Shown: positions 45,233 to 56,689 of the stretch, piece after piece | How positions within the stretch are numbered: position 1 is the first letter of the stretch | How the letters are laid out: each line of letters starts with the position of its first letter | DNA from: Bombardia bombarda | Lineage: Eukaryota > Ascomycota > Sordariomycetes > Sordariales > Lasiosphaeriaceae | Assembly (NCBI GenBank): GCA_030512295.1 | Contig: JAULSR010000002.1 | Coordinates: forward strand, 6,138,001-6,202,000 | Length of the DNA stretch: 64,000 nucleotides | Direction of reading: 5' to 3' | Position numbers and translations under genes: made by a program | Notes under the pieces: model-generated | What the model saw: only the letters and a program-made list of their open reading frames with translations | The model's database searches: none | What the model was told of the DNA's origin: nothing

Positions 45233-47181
45233 ATGCCTCCAGACCTCAACTCGTTACCGCCCTCGCCGGCTTTTGCAAGCTTCGCAGAAAGTGCATCAGC
45301 AACTGGCGGCGGCAGCAGCAATGGACGCGTTCAACAAGAGGCCAAAAGGCCAAACATCATCTACATCATGGCCGACCAGCTCGCGGCCCCCCTGCTCAAG
45401 ATGTACAACCCCGAGTCGCAAATCCTCACACCGAACCTGGACGCCTTGGCGGCCAAGTCGGTCCAGTTCGACTCGGCCTACTGCGCGTCGCCGCTTTGCG
45501 CGCCGTCCAGGATGAGCATGATCACTGGCCAGCTGCCCATGAAGATCGGGGCCTTTGACAACGCCACCCAGATCTCGAGTGACATACCCACGTATGCGCA
45601 CTACCTCCGCCTGCAGGGCTACCACACCGTCTTGGCGGGCAAGATGCATTTCGTGGGGGACCAGCTCCACGGCTACGAGACCCGCCTGACCAGTGACATC
45701 TACCCCGGCGACTTCGGCTGGGTGGTCAACTGGGACAAGCCTGACACCCGCCTCGAGTGGTATCACAACGCCAGCTCCATCCTGCAGGCCGGCACCTGCG
45801 TCCGCAGCAACCAGCTCGACTACGACGAGGAGGTCATGTACAGGTCCACCCAGTACCTGTATGACCACGTCAGAGAGGGCCCCGATGCTCGCCCCTTCTG
45901 CTTGACGGTACGTTGTGTCATAGTTGGGGATACTAGCCCTGTGATCGGTTAGGCTCGTGTTAGTGAGGAGCTCTGGACTGACGATGTTTGATAGGTCTCT
46001 CTCACACACCCCCACGACCCGTACACCATTGAGGATAAGTACTGGGACCTCTATGAAGGCGTGGATATCGACTTGCCCAAAGTGAAGATTGCCCAGAAGG
46101 ACCAAGACCCGCACAGCAAGCGGTTGCTCAACGTCTGCGACCTGTGGGACCTGGAGTTCACTGATGAGCAGATCAGGCGTGCGCGTCGGGCGTACTATGG
46201 CGCCGTCAGCTATGTAGACGACTGCATCGGCAGGCTCTTGAGTGTTCTCAAGCAGTGCCGGCTAGACGAAAACACCATCGTTGTCTTCAGCGGAGACCAC
46301 GGTGACATGCTCGGTGAGCGAGGCCTCTGGTGAATAATACCCGATTTCTCTGCAACAGATCCCGCAAAGCCCAAAGTACTCACCCCAGCCACAGGTACAA
46401 GATGAACTACTTCGAGCCCTCCGTCCGCGTGCCGCTGCTGGTCTCGCACCCGAAGCAGTTCCAGCCCCACCGCGTCACGCAGAACGTATCCACGCTGGAC
46501 ATTCTCCCGACCATGTGCGACCTCGTCGGCACCAAGCCGTTTCCTGGTCTGCCCATGGACGGCCTCTCCCTCCTCCCGCACCTCGAAGGACGGCCAGACG
46601 GCCACGACACCGCCATCGCCGAGTACACCGGCGAGGGCACGGTCAGCCCACTCATGATGATCAGGCGCGGCAAGTGGAAGTACATCACCTGCCCGGCCGA
46701 CGGCTCGCAGCTCTTTGATCTCGAGACCGACCCCCTCGAGCTGCGCGATCTTGTTAAAACAGGTGGTTTTCTCAAGAAGGCGTCGGCGCTGTCTGCGTAT
46801 GAAGAAGAAGTCAGGGCTGTCTTTGAGGGGTTTGAGGAGGAGGCGAGGGAGAGGTGGGACTTTGAGAAGATCACGGAGGAGGTGCTGCTCTCGCAGCGGA
46901 AACGCCGGCTGGTGTGGTCGGCGCTCAAGAAGGGACATTTCACCAGCTGGGATTTTAACCCGCAGGATGATGGGAGAGAAAAGTAGGTCCCGCCTGCCCC
47001 AGTTTCGTGCCTGCCATTGGTTGTTTCGCCGTTGTTGCTAACAGTCTTGACCAGATATATCCGGTCGCACATCCCGCTGGATGATCTCGAGCGCAGAGCG
47101 CGATTTCCTATGGTTGATACATATGGGCGGGAGACGGGGTCTGCTGCCTCGGTTGACCAGGCGGGATCTCATGGACAGTGA
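45233..47181 (+). CDS. Choline sulfatase-type sulfatase
   Basis: Four exons, 45233-45907, 45995-46329, 46395-46982 and 47055-47181, give about 574 residues. KRPNIIYIMADQ is the first metal-binding strand; SPLCAPSRMSM holds the CxPSR signature whose Cys89 is converted to formylglycine; LAGKMHFVG, SLTHPHDPY and VVFSGDHGDMLGERG complete the catalytic site. The C-terminal block YIRSHIPLDDLERRARFP is characteristic of choline sulfatases. The enzyme splits choline-O-sulfate into choline and sulfate, giving fungi a stored sulfur and choline source. There is no signal peptide, consistent with a cytosolic choline sulfatase rather than a secreted arylsulfatase. The donor of intron 3 (GTAGGT) overlaps an in-frame TAG, so unspliced RNA would end early. 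No sulfate permease or regulator is nearby. Confidence 0.9.
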
Positions 47182-47790
47182 ACTGGTTTTTCTTCTTCTG
47201 GTTTTGTATGGCGATCGGTTGAGCGAGCTAGCTGTGGATCTGAGTTGGGGAGTTTGCTATTTAGCTTTGCGAAGGTGCATTTGGTGGGGTTTATTTTCTG
47301 GTATACATAAGCACTTACACGTTGATGCTATTTCTCATTTTCGGAAGCATGGCGACTGGGGCACACGAGTCTTTCGAGATCATCTGTTTACTGAGATACA
47401 TACTTGGATAGGCTGGAAAATTATATATTTATTTCAGTTATCAAATTACAGGTACACTGCAACGTTCGTTCGTTCTCGACTTCGTGACAAGTGCGGCATT
47501 GAAGATGGCTGGCTTATCAAGGTTCTCGAAACCCGTCCACTTTGGGTTAGGTTGGCTTGAGGCTGTTTCCGGGGTACGCAGGTGGGGCAGATAATCCCTA
47601 CCTAGGTACCTACCTGCCTCTGTTACCTTTCAATTGTGAACATCGCGGGGCTGGAATAAAGCAATCGAAATCAACTCTACAACTCTCCCCCAAATATCGA
47701 CTCCAAGACCACCCTCTCCAGTTTTGCCAACCTACACCCACACTCACAAATCAGCCATCGTCAGCAGTACAAAATATCACTAGTCCAGCC
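47182..47790. other. Spacer between sulfatase and MED8 genes
   Basis: 609 bp, 3' end of the sulfatase gene then the MED8 promoter. A TACCTAGGTACC cluster occurs near 47598. Nothing else is seen. Confidence 0.6.
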
Positions 47791-48814
47791 ATGGCTTCCC
47801 TCGGACTCAGCTCCGATGAGCTCAAGCGGCTCGAGCTGATTCGCAACCGATTCGCCTCGCTCTCCGAGAACCTCTCAAGTCTACGTAAAAATGCTGCTTC
47901 TGCTCAGCAACCCATCCCGAGTCGGTAAGCTACTGACTCACTACCTGCCCTCTACACCCTCACATCGCCGCGTGCGCGCGCGCATCACCTTTGCTAACCA
48001 TAGCCTCTTTAACCCCCCAAATAGCGAGTCCCTCCAAGCCACCGCCGCCATCCTCCAACAAAACATCGCCTCGATCCAACAAATCATGAACAAGCAGCAA
48101 AACGCCCGCCTCTTCAAGCGCCTCGTCGTGCACCCCTCGACCAACTTCCCCGGTCGCACCCAGGAGCAGGTCCTCCAGCACCTGCTGCGCCGCAAGCTCG
48201 AGCCCCAGGTCGAGGACTGGGTGCAAGAGGCGCACTCGGCCGCCCGGGCCGTCGGCGGACTCGACGTTTCAAGTCTAGAACCGGACGGACGGCCCGACGG
48301 AAGCTACAACGACGAGGACTACGACGACGGCGACGTGTCGTCGTCGGACGAGCACGCCATCCCCGTCATACCGTCGGATCCCTTCAACGAGCAGTGGGCC
48401 GACATCAAGCACGTCTGCGACGAGGGCATCCGACGCTACATCGAGGGGCAAGCGCGCGAGCCCTACACGGTCGCGGAGCAGGCCATGGGCACGGAGAAGG
48501 TGCGCACGGGCTTGAAGCGGTCGCTGGACGAGGACGAGGATGATGACGAGGACGAGAGCGATGAGGATGAAGATGACGAGGACGATGAGAGCGACGAGGA
48601 CGAGGAGATGGCTGGCGTGAAGCAGCCGGTGAAGCCTGTTGCCGCCCCGGTGACGACGGCGACGAGAAAGGGGCCGGTTAAGCCGTCGATGCATCCGGAG
48701 AATGTGCTGTGGTTTGTGGCGAAGGGGAACACGAGGATGCCGAAGAATATTGAGCTGGAGTCGTTGAGGAAGGATAGGCTGTCCACGAAGCAGAAGGGGC
48801 CGCCTATGATGTGA
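47791..48814 (+). CDS. MED8: Mediator complex subunit 8
   Basis: Two exons, 47791-47924 and 48025-48814, give 307 residues; the 100-bp intron splits an Arg codon. The N-terminal LSSDELKRLELIRNRFASL and SLQATAAILQQNIASIQQIM form the coiled-coil pair characteristic of Med8, followed by RLVVHPSTNFPGRTQEQVL and LLRRKLEPQVEDW. An almost pure Asp/Glu/Ser tract (about 237-262) separates this from a C-terminal basic block with ENVLWFVAKG. Med8 belongs to the head module of Mediator and contacts TBP and Med18/Med20, coupling activators to RNA polymerase II. The acidic insertion makes it longer than the yeast protein but is usual in filamentous fungi. Confidence 0.85.
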
Positions 48815-50195
48815 AGTGTGGGCAGGGATTTTAAAAAAAAAAAATTGATTTACGAAGGACATTTATCTTCCTAGGGGTATTTGCAGATGGAGCTGGCTGA
48901 GAGCAGACAGGACACGATTTTGTCGACACGTCTCTTCTCATCACCTCGGTCTTAGCCTGCAAGAGGGCACACAACGGACCAGCAAGGCTATTGTGCCAAT
49001 GCTGTTTATAGACTTGGGAGATGGCCTGTTTCTCATGAGGGCTCATGAATGGCGTTGATTCCTGGGGCACAATCTTCTTCATAGACGGTCTCATGAGGGT
49101 AGAACCCCTCTTACCATCAGTGTGTACATTCCTGACAGGCCCATCTACCTTTCTCATCGACGAAGACCAGTCAATGGGCAGAGAACGGTTGGTGGCCGAC
49201 CATGACCGACACCTACTGGCTCACTACCCAAGAAGGGGCTTCGCGTGGCTTTGGGATGTCACAAAAGAATGGTGCTGGAGTGTGCCTGCTTGTGCAAGTG
49301 GCTTGACGGGGTCAGACTTGCCCTGATGACCCGAAAGTGCGACGACCACTCAAGCGCGACGAAGAGGCAAGAGACAGGACAGGACAGACATGAGCATTTC
49401 GGTTCCTTTCACCCCATCAAGCACGTGGCTATACTGCTTCGTAGGTGGAAATTGATACCCTACCATATTTTATATACCCAAATCGAAAAGGAAGATAGAT
49501 ATATTCCCATCTGGCCTCGAATTGCACGCGCAGACGGTAGTGGTATCACATACTAGCAATGTCAACCTGTTGTCGTCTGATATTGGTCCCGTTCTTTCAA
49601 ACCGGTGCCAGTGCTAGTTAAGCGCTTACTTGGCTAATTACAGTCATGGCGATGGAATGATGGGACAATGACGTGCGTCTGCTCCGTCTATTGAGACATC
49701 ATCTTAACATCAACGAGACGTATGTGTAGACGCACTTCGCTGAAAGCACGTGCGAACAATTATATTGAGCTGCTGTGTTTAATACATTCCTATAAAAGTA
49801 CAGATAATACTACCCGGCAATGGCAATCGCGGTGTTATTCCACCGACCCGACACATGTGGGGGCTGATCTGCGCTTGCTTGCTCGCCCACAGCTGAAAAG
49901 CGAGAAGATCTCAGTAGGCTTTGTCGCCGTAACACACCAACCACAGTGCCAGCCCCCAACAAATAGCTATGTCGAGATAGGAAAACCGTATGTCATATTC
50001 GATCCTGTCTGTGTAACCAATAGATAACTCCTGCCAATAGATAACTCCTGTCTTTTGGTGGTTGCGAAAGGAGGGGGGCTAGATAATATCATGCAAGTAA
50101 AACCAGTTGGGTGAATGTGCACTTTTGGTTTTCTTTTCTCCTCACCATTGCCATTGACAACTCAGTTGTAAAGCAGAATTACCTTACCTGCGAGG
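48815..50195. other. Intergenic region, no gene seen
   Basis: 1.4 kb. An 11-A/T run follows the MED8 stop (48832-48844). A direct duplication of CCAATAGATAACTCCTG lies at about 50018-50051. No open frame shows family resemblance. Confidence 0.55.
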
Positions 50196-51344
50196 ATGAC
50201 TATGATATATTCTCAATCAACTTGGACCAACGTCGAGACGACGACTATGTTCACAAAGCAGCAGCTACAAGTGAGAATGGTGGACAATGAAGTCTACCAC
50301 TCTCATGTCCCACCTTTTAAAGAGAAGGGGAGGAGGAGAATAACAAGCTTCCTTCACCTACCGCCCGAAATCCGCATGCAGATATACGAGCTCATCAACC
50401 TGCAGAGTCCAATGCGGCAGCGGCAGCTCTGCGCGTGGTATCCGAACCCGGCTTACAAGGCGCATTACCTTCGAGCGGTGGTGAGCCCGGGCAGCTCTCC
50501 TGTTGCTGTCATCGGTTCGGGGAAGGAGTCGCCACATGACCAGGAGTCCGCGTCCACATCCGAGTCCGATTCCGAATCCTACAAGGGAGGCAAACCTTTG
50601 TTCAAGGTAGCATCATGGTCAGAGCATCATCACCAGCAGCACCAGGAACCACGCCGCCACCGCCTACTATCCCCCCATCGGCCCATAGGTTGCATCCCGC
50701 ACGCGATGCTACGAACATGTCGACAAGTGTACCTGGAGGCGCGCTGCATCCCATTCCGGGAGAACGAGTTCGTCTTCCTGACGTGGTTCTCGTCGGGCCT
50801 GTCGACTGCGAGGGCGTTCGTCGGGAGCATGTGCCGCTGGCAGCAGGAGAGCATGCGCTACGCGAGGCTGGAGGTGCCGGCTAGAGAGGTCTTTTGTGCT
50901 GGTTGTGTTGGCTCTGGCTCTGGCTCCAGACAGCAAAAGCTCGAGGCGGACTGGGGTGAGCTTTGCGAGTACTGGTCTGTTGGGCTGAGGGGGCTCAGGC
51001 TCAAGATTGATCTTGGGCAGGAGGATGCGTACAGTTCTCCTTCGTCGTCGTCGTCTTCTTCTTCATCGCCTTTCTGGATATGTGAGCAGTGCGGCTGGGT
51101 GGATGGGGGACTGAGGAAGCTCCGGGCGTTGAGATCATTGGAGGTAGAGCTAAAAGGTAGCAGGCCATTGTTGACGGTCGATTGGAAGTTGGGATGGTGT
51201 GAGGATCTGAGAGCTCAGATCAACGACGGGAAGACTGAGGATGAGTTCGTATCTGTTGTTTGTGTAGAAAAGACTCCCTGTAGGGAGGAGAACCAGGAGG
51301 CTATGCAGACTGCGGGTGGTGCCAAAGACGTCATTGATGGTTGA
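50196..51344 (+). CDS. Fungal LPPEIR-motif (2EXR/F-box-like) protein
   Basis: A single exon of 382 codons. The block ITSFLHLPPEIRMQIYELINL (about residues 48-68) is the hallmark of a large fungal family of F-box-like or 2EXR proteins; the later MLRTCRQVYLEARCIPFRENEFVF block is the conserved second part. Between them is a Ser/Glu-rich linker (about 112-135) and a His/Gln-rich stretch. A CEQCG pattern and a Ser tract lie near residue 290-305. The molecular function of this family is unknown; if the motif works as an F-box, the protein would be a substrate adaptor of an SCF ligase, but no repeat domain for substrate binding is seen. Expansion in accessory parts of fungal genomes is common. The first of several clustered ATGs was taken as start. 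Confidence 0.75.
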   Translation: MTMIYSQSTWTNVETTTMFTKQQLQVRMVDNEVYHSHVPPFKEKGRRRITSFLHLPPEIRMQIYELINLQSPMRQRQLCAWYPNPAYKAHYLRAVVSPGSSPVAVIGSGKESPHDQESASTSESDSESYKGGKPLFKVASWSEHHHQQHQEPRRHRLLSPHRPIGCIPHAMLRTCRQVYLEARCIPFRENEFVFLTWFSSGLSTARAFVGSMCRWQQESMRYARLEVPAREVFCAGCVGSGSGSRQQKLEADWGELCEYWSVGLRGLRLKIDLGQEDAYSSPSSSSSSSSSPFWICEQCGWVDGGLRKLRALRSLEVELKGSRPLLTVDWKLGWCEDLRAQINDGKTEDEFVSVVCVEKTPCREENQEAMQTAGGAKDVIDG

Positions 51345-53312
51345 TCGCAATGGAGGATGCTGGTGATCAGGAGAGGGGATTTGCAGTGGCTCCATGGGAT
51401 CATATATCCACTTTGGTATCAAGTCTGTCTCTGGGCCGTTTTGTGGTATCCTTCCTTTCCTTGTCTGTCTCACCTCGATCTGAGTTTCAATTCGATTCTC
51501 TTTGCCTTGTACACGGCACCCGAAACCTTCCATGGTCTGCCGGTCATGCGGAAGCACATCCCGATGGCCCGAGGTGATGCTATCTCGATGAATAGGAGTA
51601 ATGCTACACGTGTAGAATGGTACACAGTGTGGCCCCCTGGCATCATCAGTAAGCTCCGCAGAAATATGGGGTTCAGTCTGTTCGAATTACGGATAGGTAC
51701 ATTCGGAGCAGTTAGGGGTTTTCTCCACAAAACGTCTTAGCGCATCGTCTCTTTTAAAGACTCACAGGGGTTGCCATCCTCAGGGAGGTATCCAGCAAAA
51801 AGAGCCCCACCTAAGGGAACATCTCCAAGGTCAGTATCGATCATCAGAACTGAAACAAACTCGCCAGGCGATTTGCGGGAGATCTTCGAGTTCAGGGCTC
51901 AAATGAGACGGGCAGGGGGGGCTACTTGTGGAAATTTGGTCCCCTCGCCTGCTTTCGCGCAATGCACCCGAGGGAATGGGGACGTCTTCTCTTCTTCTGG
52001 ATTGGGTTCATCCCAGCGTCTACTCAAAGCTGAGAAGAGCGCTGCGATGAACGGAAATTTGGACATCATGGTTCGCGGTTCGCTTCTAGCCCCCCCCCCC
52101 CCCCCTGAGCTTCGAGTCTCTGGAAGCAACCTGAGGTCAGCTGAGAATTAAATCTCATGTTAGCGCCTCGACAACCCCTTTTTACTTGAGAAATTGCCAC
52201 CAAAATTCGCCTCTTTCTGGAACGGGGAGTGAAGGAAAGCCTGGCGTTCAAAGGTACGAAGCAAAAGCGTTTGTTGACAAGTATCTGTATTTCTGGTGCT
52301 ACCATCTCACGGCACAGTGCAGTGAGGATGGGAGTCCTCGTCAGACAGCAGCGGCATGTATGCACACAAGGCCCACTCCACAAAAAATGGCAAGTCGAGG
52401 GCTCACGCTCCATCGCGCCATCTTTAATTTTCTGGATGGAGGTAGAAGCTAATTGGCCTCCTTAGGTTCTTGGCACCTGGGATAACACTATCAGTGACGT
52501 AGGACTACGCACCGTACATCACACACGGTACAAACGAATGCCTTCCACACGTGTATCGAGAAGCCAGACTAAAAACTGAACTGCGCAAGTGGCAGCAGCC
52601 ACTGGGTCGCCCTTTCTCGAGAAATAGGAGTGTCTCCTCCTGCCATGCCACTGTCTGCTCCTTCCCTAGGTCCCATTGACTATCATGGTTTGCGCTGCTT
52701 GAACTCCTTAGCTGCTTGTCCCTTCACTGTTTCCCTGTTTATTGTTTTGTACACTCCCTTGTTTCTGCCTGCCGTGATTGTTCCGGCTGGGTTCGTTTGT
52801 TCCAGAATTTTCTTGTATTGCGGCTTTGGTGGTTACGATTTAACCCTCTTGCATGTCTCGCCGTCTTCGGCATTGAACTTGACGGCGCCGGTGCTGTCAA
52901 GCGCTGCCCGACTGCTGTTCGGTAAGTTCATTCGAGCAGGAAGCTTGAACCCTGGAAACCAGGAACCGCATGCCACTATGCAGACGTGTTTCCGTACATC
53001 TAGCAGCTTCAAATCTCCTGTCACTCCACCAGTCCGCCCCGATCTTCATACCAGAACCGTCCAGACCCCGGCCCCAGACAGACCCCATATTCTCTCCTCC
53101 TCCCCAAACTGGTCCTCAGTCCCGTTCGACCTCAAGTCCTTCTCTCCAACCATTCAACACCAATGAGTCACGAGGGCCGGCCCCAATGCTGATTGTAAAC
53201 ACTCGCCAAATGACAGATGCCCAAGCCTTGACGTCCACTCATTTATCAACAGAAGCTTCTGCTTCTCTTCCTCCTTGCTCGTCTTCTCGACCTCGCGGCC
53301 TGGGCTGAGCTG
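51345..53312. other. 2-kb region before the acyltransferase gene
   Basis: No gene with family resemblance. A 17-C run lies at about 52090-52105. An open frame at 52630-53166 (178 codons) begins without a clear context and has no recognisable domain; it and the 53186-53308 upstream frame probably belong to the leader of the next gene. Confidence 0.5.
53186..53308 (+). promoter_or_regulatory. Upstream open reading frame before the acyltransferase start
   Basis: An ATG at 53186 opens a 40-codon frame whose stop (53306-53308) ends only four bases before the main ATG at 53313. If the leader contains it, main-frame translation would need leaky scanning or reinitiation. A 9-codon frame from 53163 also precedes it. 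Whether the transcript starts upstream is unknown. Confidence 0.35.
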
Positions 53313-54833
53313 ATGGCGTTGAGCAGCAAGATGCTACCCTCATTTCCTCGCCCGTCGTTGGGCTCCAACCTGCTCCGCCTTCTCCCTCGCCAGATATCTC
53401 ATAGCGGTATGCTGAGATCGCTTCTGCCGAGCTTCATCGCCGACTGCGTCTTCCCAGACCACAAACAGACGTGGAAAGTCCACCCGACGTCGTACCTCGA
53501 TGGCCTCCGCGGCATTGCTTCGGTCATCGTCTTCTTCTGCCACTACACCGAGGAGAACTTCCGACCTCTGACGAGAGCGTATGGAGTAGACGATGATGGT
53601 CTGTCAGGATGGATCCAGCTGCCTTTTGTCCGCATGATATTCTCCGGTCGACCCATGGTTCACATCTTCTTCGTCATATCCGGCTTTGTGTTGTCTTATA
53701 AGCCCATCAAGGCCATCCACGCCCGCGATTTGGACAAGTGCTACACCGCCTTGGCCTCCTCGACCTTCCGTCGAGCCTTCCGTCTCTTTGGTCCATGCGT
53801 CGCCTCGACTTTCATCATCATGGTTCTGTGTCAGTTGGGCTACCTGTATCATCCCCACACTAGCTGGTCGGCCCAGTTCTGGAACTGGGAAAATGTTATG
53901 TTCCACCAGCTCACCTGGCCGTGGGAGTGGGATCATGATTTGAGGCCAGGGTATGATATTCACCTGTGGACGATTCCAATTGAGTTCGCCCATTCGATGC
54001 TGCTCTTCATGGTCATCTTGATGTTTTCGAGAGTTCGCTTGCGAATCCGCCAAGCAATGGTGTTCGGTCTGATGGTATACTGCCTCACTTGCGGAAAGTG
54101 GGCCGGGTTCGAGTTTCTGGCTGGCTTGTTTCTCGCCGAGGTGCACATTTTGCAGTCTGCGCAGCCCAAAGACTGGGAATCGTCCGATCCCATCTATCAT
54201 CAGGAGAAGTGGTCAGCCATATCTACGGTGAAGCCGCTGCTCCATCTGTTCCTCGTCATTCTCGGCCTATTCATTGGAGGATGGCCAAACAACGATGCGG
54301 ACAAGACATCAGGTATCAGGTATTTTCTTGAGCAAACGCCTATGCCGTTCGCCAAGATGGACAAGCTGGCCCCGCAGAAGTTCTGGTTTGGACTCTCGGC
54401 GGTATTTACCGTGTGGTCTGTCGGGGAACTGCCGTTTCTGAAAAGGTTTTTCGAAGGATCGCTGGCGCAGTATTGTGGCCGTGTCAGCTATGCCGTTTAT
54501 ATCTGCCACGGCCCAGTGCTTGGATACTTTCAGAAACGCGTACTCGGCGCGGACTATATCCCCGCCACTGGCGAGCCCGGGACCCCGGATTTCAAGCAGG
54601 CTATCGCGGCAGCGGGCATCAAGGGAATACTCGGGGCCACAACCGTGACGCAGAAGACGATGAGCTGGTTCGTCGGTCTCTGCATCCTGGGCCCGATCGT
54701 CATCTGGGTAGCAGACATTTTCTGGCGGGCAATCGACAATCCCGTTGTCAGCATAGGAAGGAAGTTTGAGAATGCCTGTTTGGACGATACGGAGCCGAGT
54801 CCCCGGGCAATGGGTTATTCTCCTGCGGCATGA
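53313..54833 (+). CDS. Acyltransferase-3 family integral membrane protein
   Basis: A single exon of 506 codons. TSYLDGLRGIASVIVFFCHY is the family entry motif with its helix-1 His; MVHIFFVISGFVLSYKPI is the conserved FFVISG helix; the FRRAFRLFGP and WTIPIEFAHSM blocks follow at the usual distance. About ten hydrophobic helices can be traced to the C-terminus (VGLCILGPIVIWVADIFWRA). The family moves acyl groups, usually acetyl, from acyl-CoA onto sugars, glycans or metabolites at a membrane. Fungal members of this size are common in accessory and secondary-metabolism regions, and the acceptor is not predictable. No intron is needed. Two short frames precede the start and may tune translation. 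Confidence 0.85.
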   Translation: MALSSKMLPSFPRPSLGSNLLRLLPRQISHSGMLRSLLPSFIADCVFPDHKQTWKVHPTSYLDGLRGIASVIVFFCHYTEENFRPLTRAYGVDDDGLSGWIQLPFVRMIFSGRPMVHIFFVISGFVLSYKPIKAIHARDLDKCYTALASSTFRRAFRLFGPCVASTFIIMVLCQLGYLYHPHTSWSAQFWNWENVMFHQLTWPWEWDHDLRPGYDIHLWTIPIEFAHSMLLFMVILMFSRVRLRIRQAMVFGLMVYCLTCGKWAGFEFLAGLFLAEVHILQSAQPKDWESSDPIYHQEKWSAISTVKPLLHLFLVILGLFIGGWPNNDADKTSGIRYFLEQTPMPFAKMDKLAPQKFWFGLSAVFTVWSVGELPFLKRFFEGSLAQYCGRVSYAVYICHGPVLGYFQKRVLGADYIPATGEPGTPDFKQAIAAAGIKGILGATTVTQKTMSWFVGLCILGPIVIWVADIFWRAIDNPVVSIGRKFENACLDDTEPSPRAMGYSPAA

Positions 54834-55646
54834 ACCTGGAGTTAACACGGCACATTTTCTTGACCCACATCTGAGCGGCACCTACATGCATCAGAGTGTA
54901 TCGCGGAGAAGGGATGGCGTTTGGCAGAGCAGCATTTTCGACCTTTTCTTTTTTTTTTTTGCTTGTTAACATTACATACTAGGGCTCTTGAGTTTATTTT
55001 GTAAGCTTATATTATGTCGCGAAAGAAAGCAGGCGTGTACATACACTTATCTTGTGTCTAAAGCTTTGCTGTTGTCAGACATCTCGGCACAATACTGCTG
55101 TTTCTAAGGAATTGAGAACAGTATTTGTACCCCATATTTCGAATTCTCTCTGGTGACGTTTGCGGTGACGCGTTATGATGTTGTTCAGACGTTATTGAGG
55201 TTGTGCCGCATGTACCTCCGTTCCTCGGAAACAGTTGTGGGGTTGGTTGGTTGACATGGGCACTCACTCTTTCTTTCTACTGGCAAACGCACTCGACTAT
55301 ACTAATAATAATTCGGCGTTAATGTCGACTACCTCGATAGGGAAAGTGTTCATGTGGCTCCGCCCTCCTAGACCTACTACATTTTGAAGGACCTTGAGAG
55401 CTTTGATCGCGTTGGCCGCAGTGAGTCACCAAACACCCATGTGTCCGTCGCTACGCGATGTAAATGTAACAAAGGGTACCAATGACAGAAGCAAAAGAAA
55501 GGAGACTATAATTTCCGATACTTCATCGGTTCCTCGTAGGACTGGAAAGAAGTGTCCTTTGGTCGTATTGACCTCATTCACATACTCCTAATAACAACAC
55601 TACCATTTTCTTCAAGCCTTACGAAGAACGAATAAGAACAACAGTG
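54834..55646. other. Spacer between acyltransferase and GFA-type genes
   Basis: 813 bp, AT-rich, with a T run at about 54948-54960 just after the acyltransferase stop. The last 200 bp should be the promoter of the next gene. Nothing else is seen. Confidence 0.55.
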
Positions 55647-56689
55647 ATGGACGCCCGGTGCCAATGCGGCGCAGTCAGCTTCAAGACGCCAACACCGCGC
55701 CCGCTCGCTCTGTATATATGTCACTGCCACGATTGTCGACGACAGACGGGCTCGGCCTTTGGCACGTCGGCCATCTTTCAGCGTTTCCCGCTGCCGAATG
55801 CGGAGCTATTGAGTTGTTATGTGTGAGTTAATTGTCCGTTTTGTTACCTGTTATCCTTTATAGACTCTGCTCCTCCTCTTTCAGGGGCGCATGAAAGGTT
55901 ATGGACCATGTCTCCAAGGCAAGGGGGTGCGAGCAAGAAGAAGGATAGAAGACTTGCTTATTCGTTCGTTATGAGACGACAGCCGGCCGACAAGTACGGG
56001 AGAGAGTCTTTATTGGTGAGTTGGCATTTCTTTTCTCTTTCTATATATCTTGCTCTGTTTTTGTCTTGTTTCTGTTGTATGCGAATCTCTTCCCATCATA
56101 TGATAACCAGAGTCCCGGTGACTTTGCAATCATTCCTAAACGTTCAAGATGCGGGATCGATCGTTCAAGCATGGAATAAAAATGAGAGAGGGAGCGATGT
56201 ACACAGCAACTTCCTTGCGACTGGCGGTCATACCACCCCTTAGGAGACTGAATACCTCCTTTCATAATGCTCCCTAGTCGGTATATGTGATTGCACACTT
56301 AGTTAACAGTATGCTCACAATTCGTAGCTATTTTTGCAAGAGCTGCGGCACCCGGCTTATTCACACAACCCCGGTACGTCATAAGACTGTTTTGTCCCAT
56401 CGTAACTCGAGTTGTAGGATTATTCCCATAATATCTTGTATTAGTACGCTCATTCTGCATCTATAAAAAGGGCAAAAATGTCGTTTCGGTCAAGGGCGGC
56501 TGCATTGACGGCCTGGACTGGACGACGGCGATCCACATCTGGACAAAGAGTGCCATGGTTCCCATACCCGAGTCTGGGACAGAGACAGACTCGGAGGAGC
56601 CTGAGCTCACCGTCTACCGGGAGACGCAGGAGGTTCTCGACCAACCGACACATTTGCGTGGGAGCGGGGGATGCGCGGATAACTTATGA
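55647..56689 (+). CDS. GFA/CENP-V-type zinc protein
   Basis: Four exons, 55647-55822, 55983-56015, 56328-56373 and 56471-56689, give about 157 residues. The zinc ligands of the glutathione-dependent formaldehyde-activating (GFA) fold are all present: CQCGAVSF (5-12), CHCHDCRRQTGSAFG (about 26-40) and CYFCKSCGTRLIH spanning exons 2 and 3. VSVKGGCIDGLDW and HIWTKSAMVPIP match the C-terminal half of fungal members. Exon 2 is only 33 bases and is followed by a 312-bp intron, long for this window; each junction was chosen because it alone restores the family sequence. The family includes S-(hydroxymethyl)glutathione-type enzymes but most fungal members have no known substrate. The last 25 residues vary between species in such proteins. 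Confidence 0.75.

Noticed and set aside
45296..46114. 272-codon minus-strand frame across the choline sulfatase gene
   Set aside because: Antisense shadow of a well supported sulfatase gene; crosses its intron without signals.
52630..53166. 178-codon + frame before the acyltransferase gene
   Set aside because: No recognisable domain, Ser/Pro/Leu composition typical of a C/T-rich fungal leader; no intron signals joining it to the next gene in frame.
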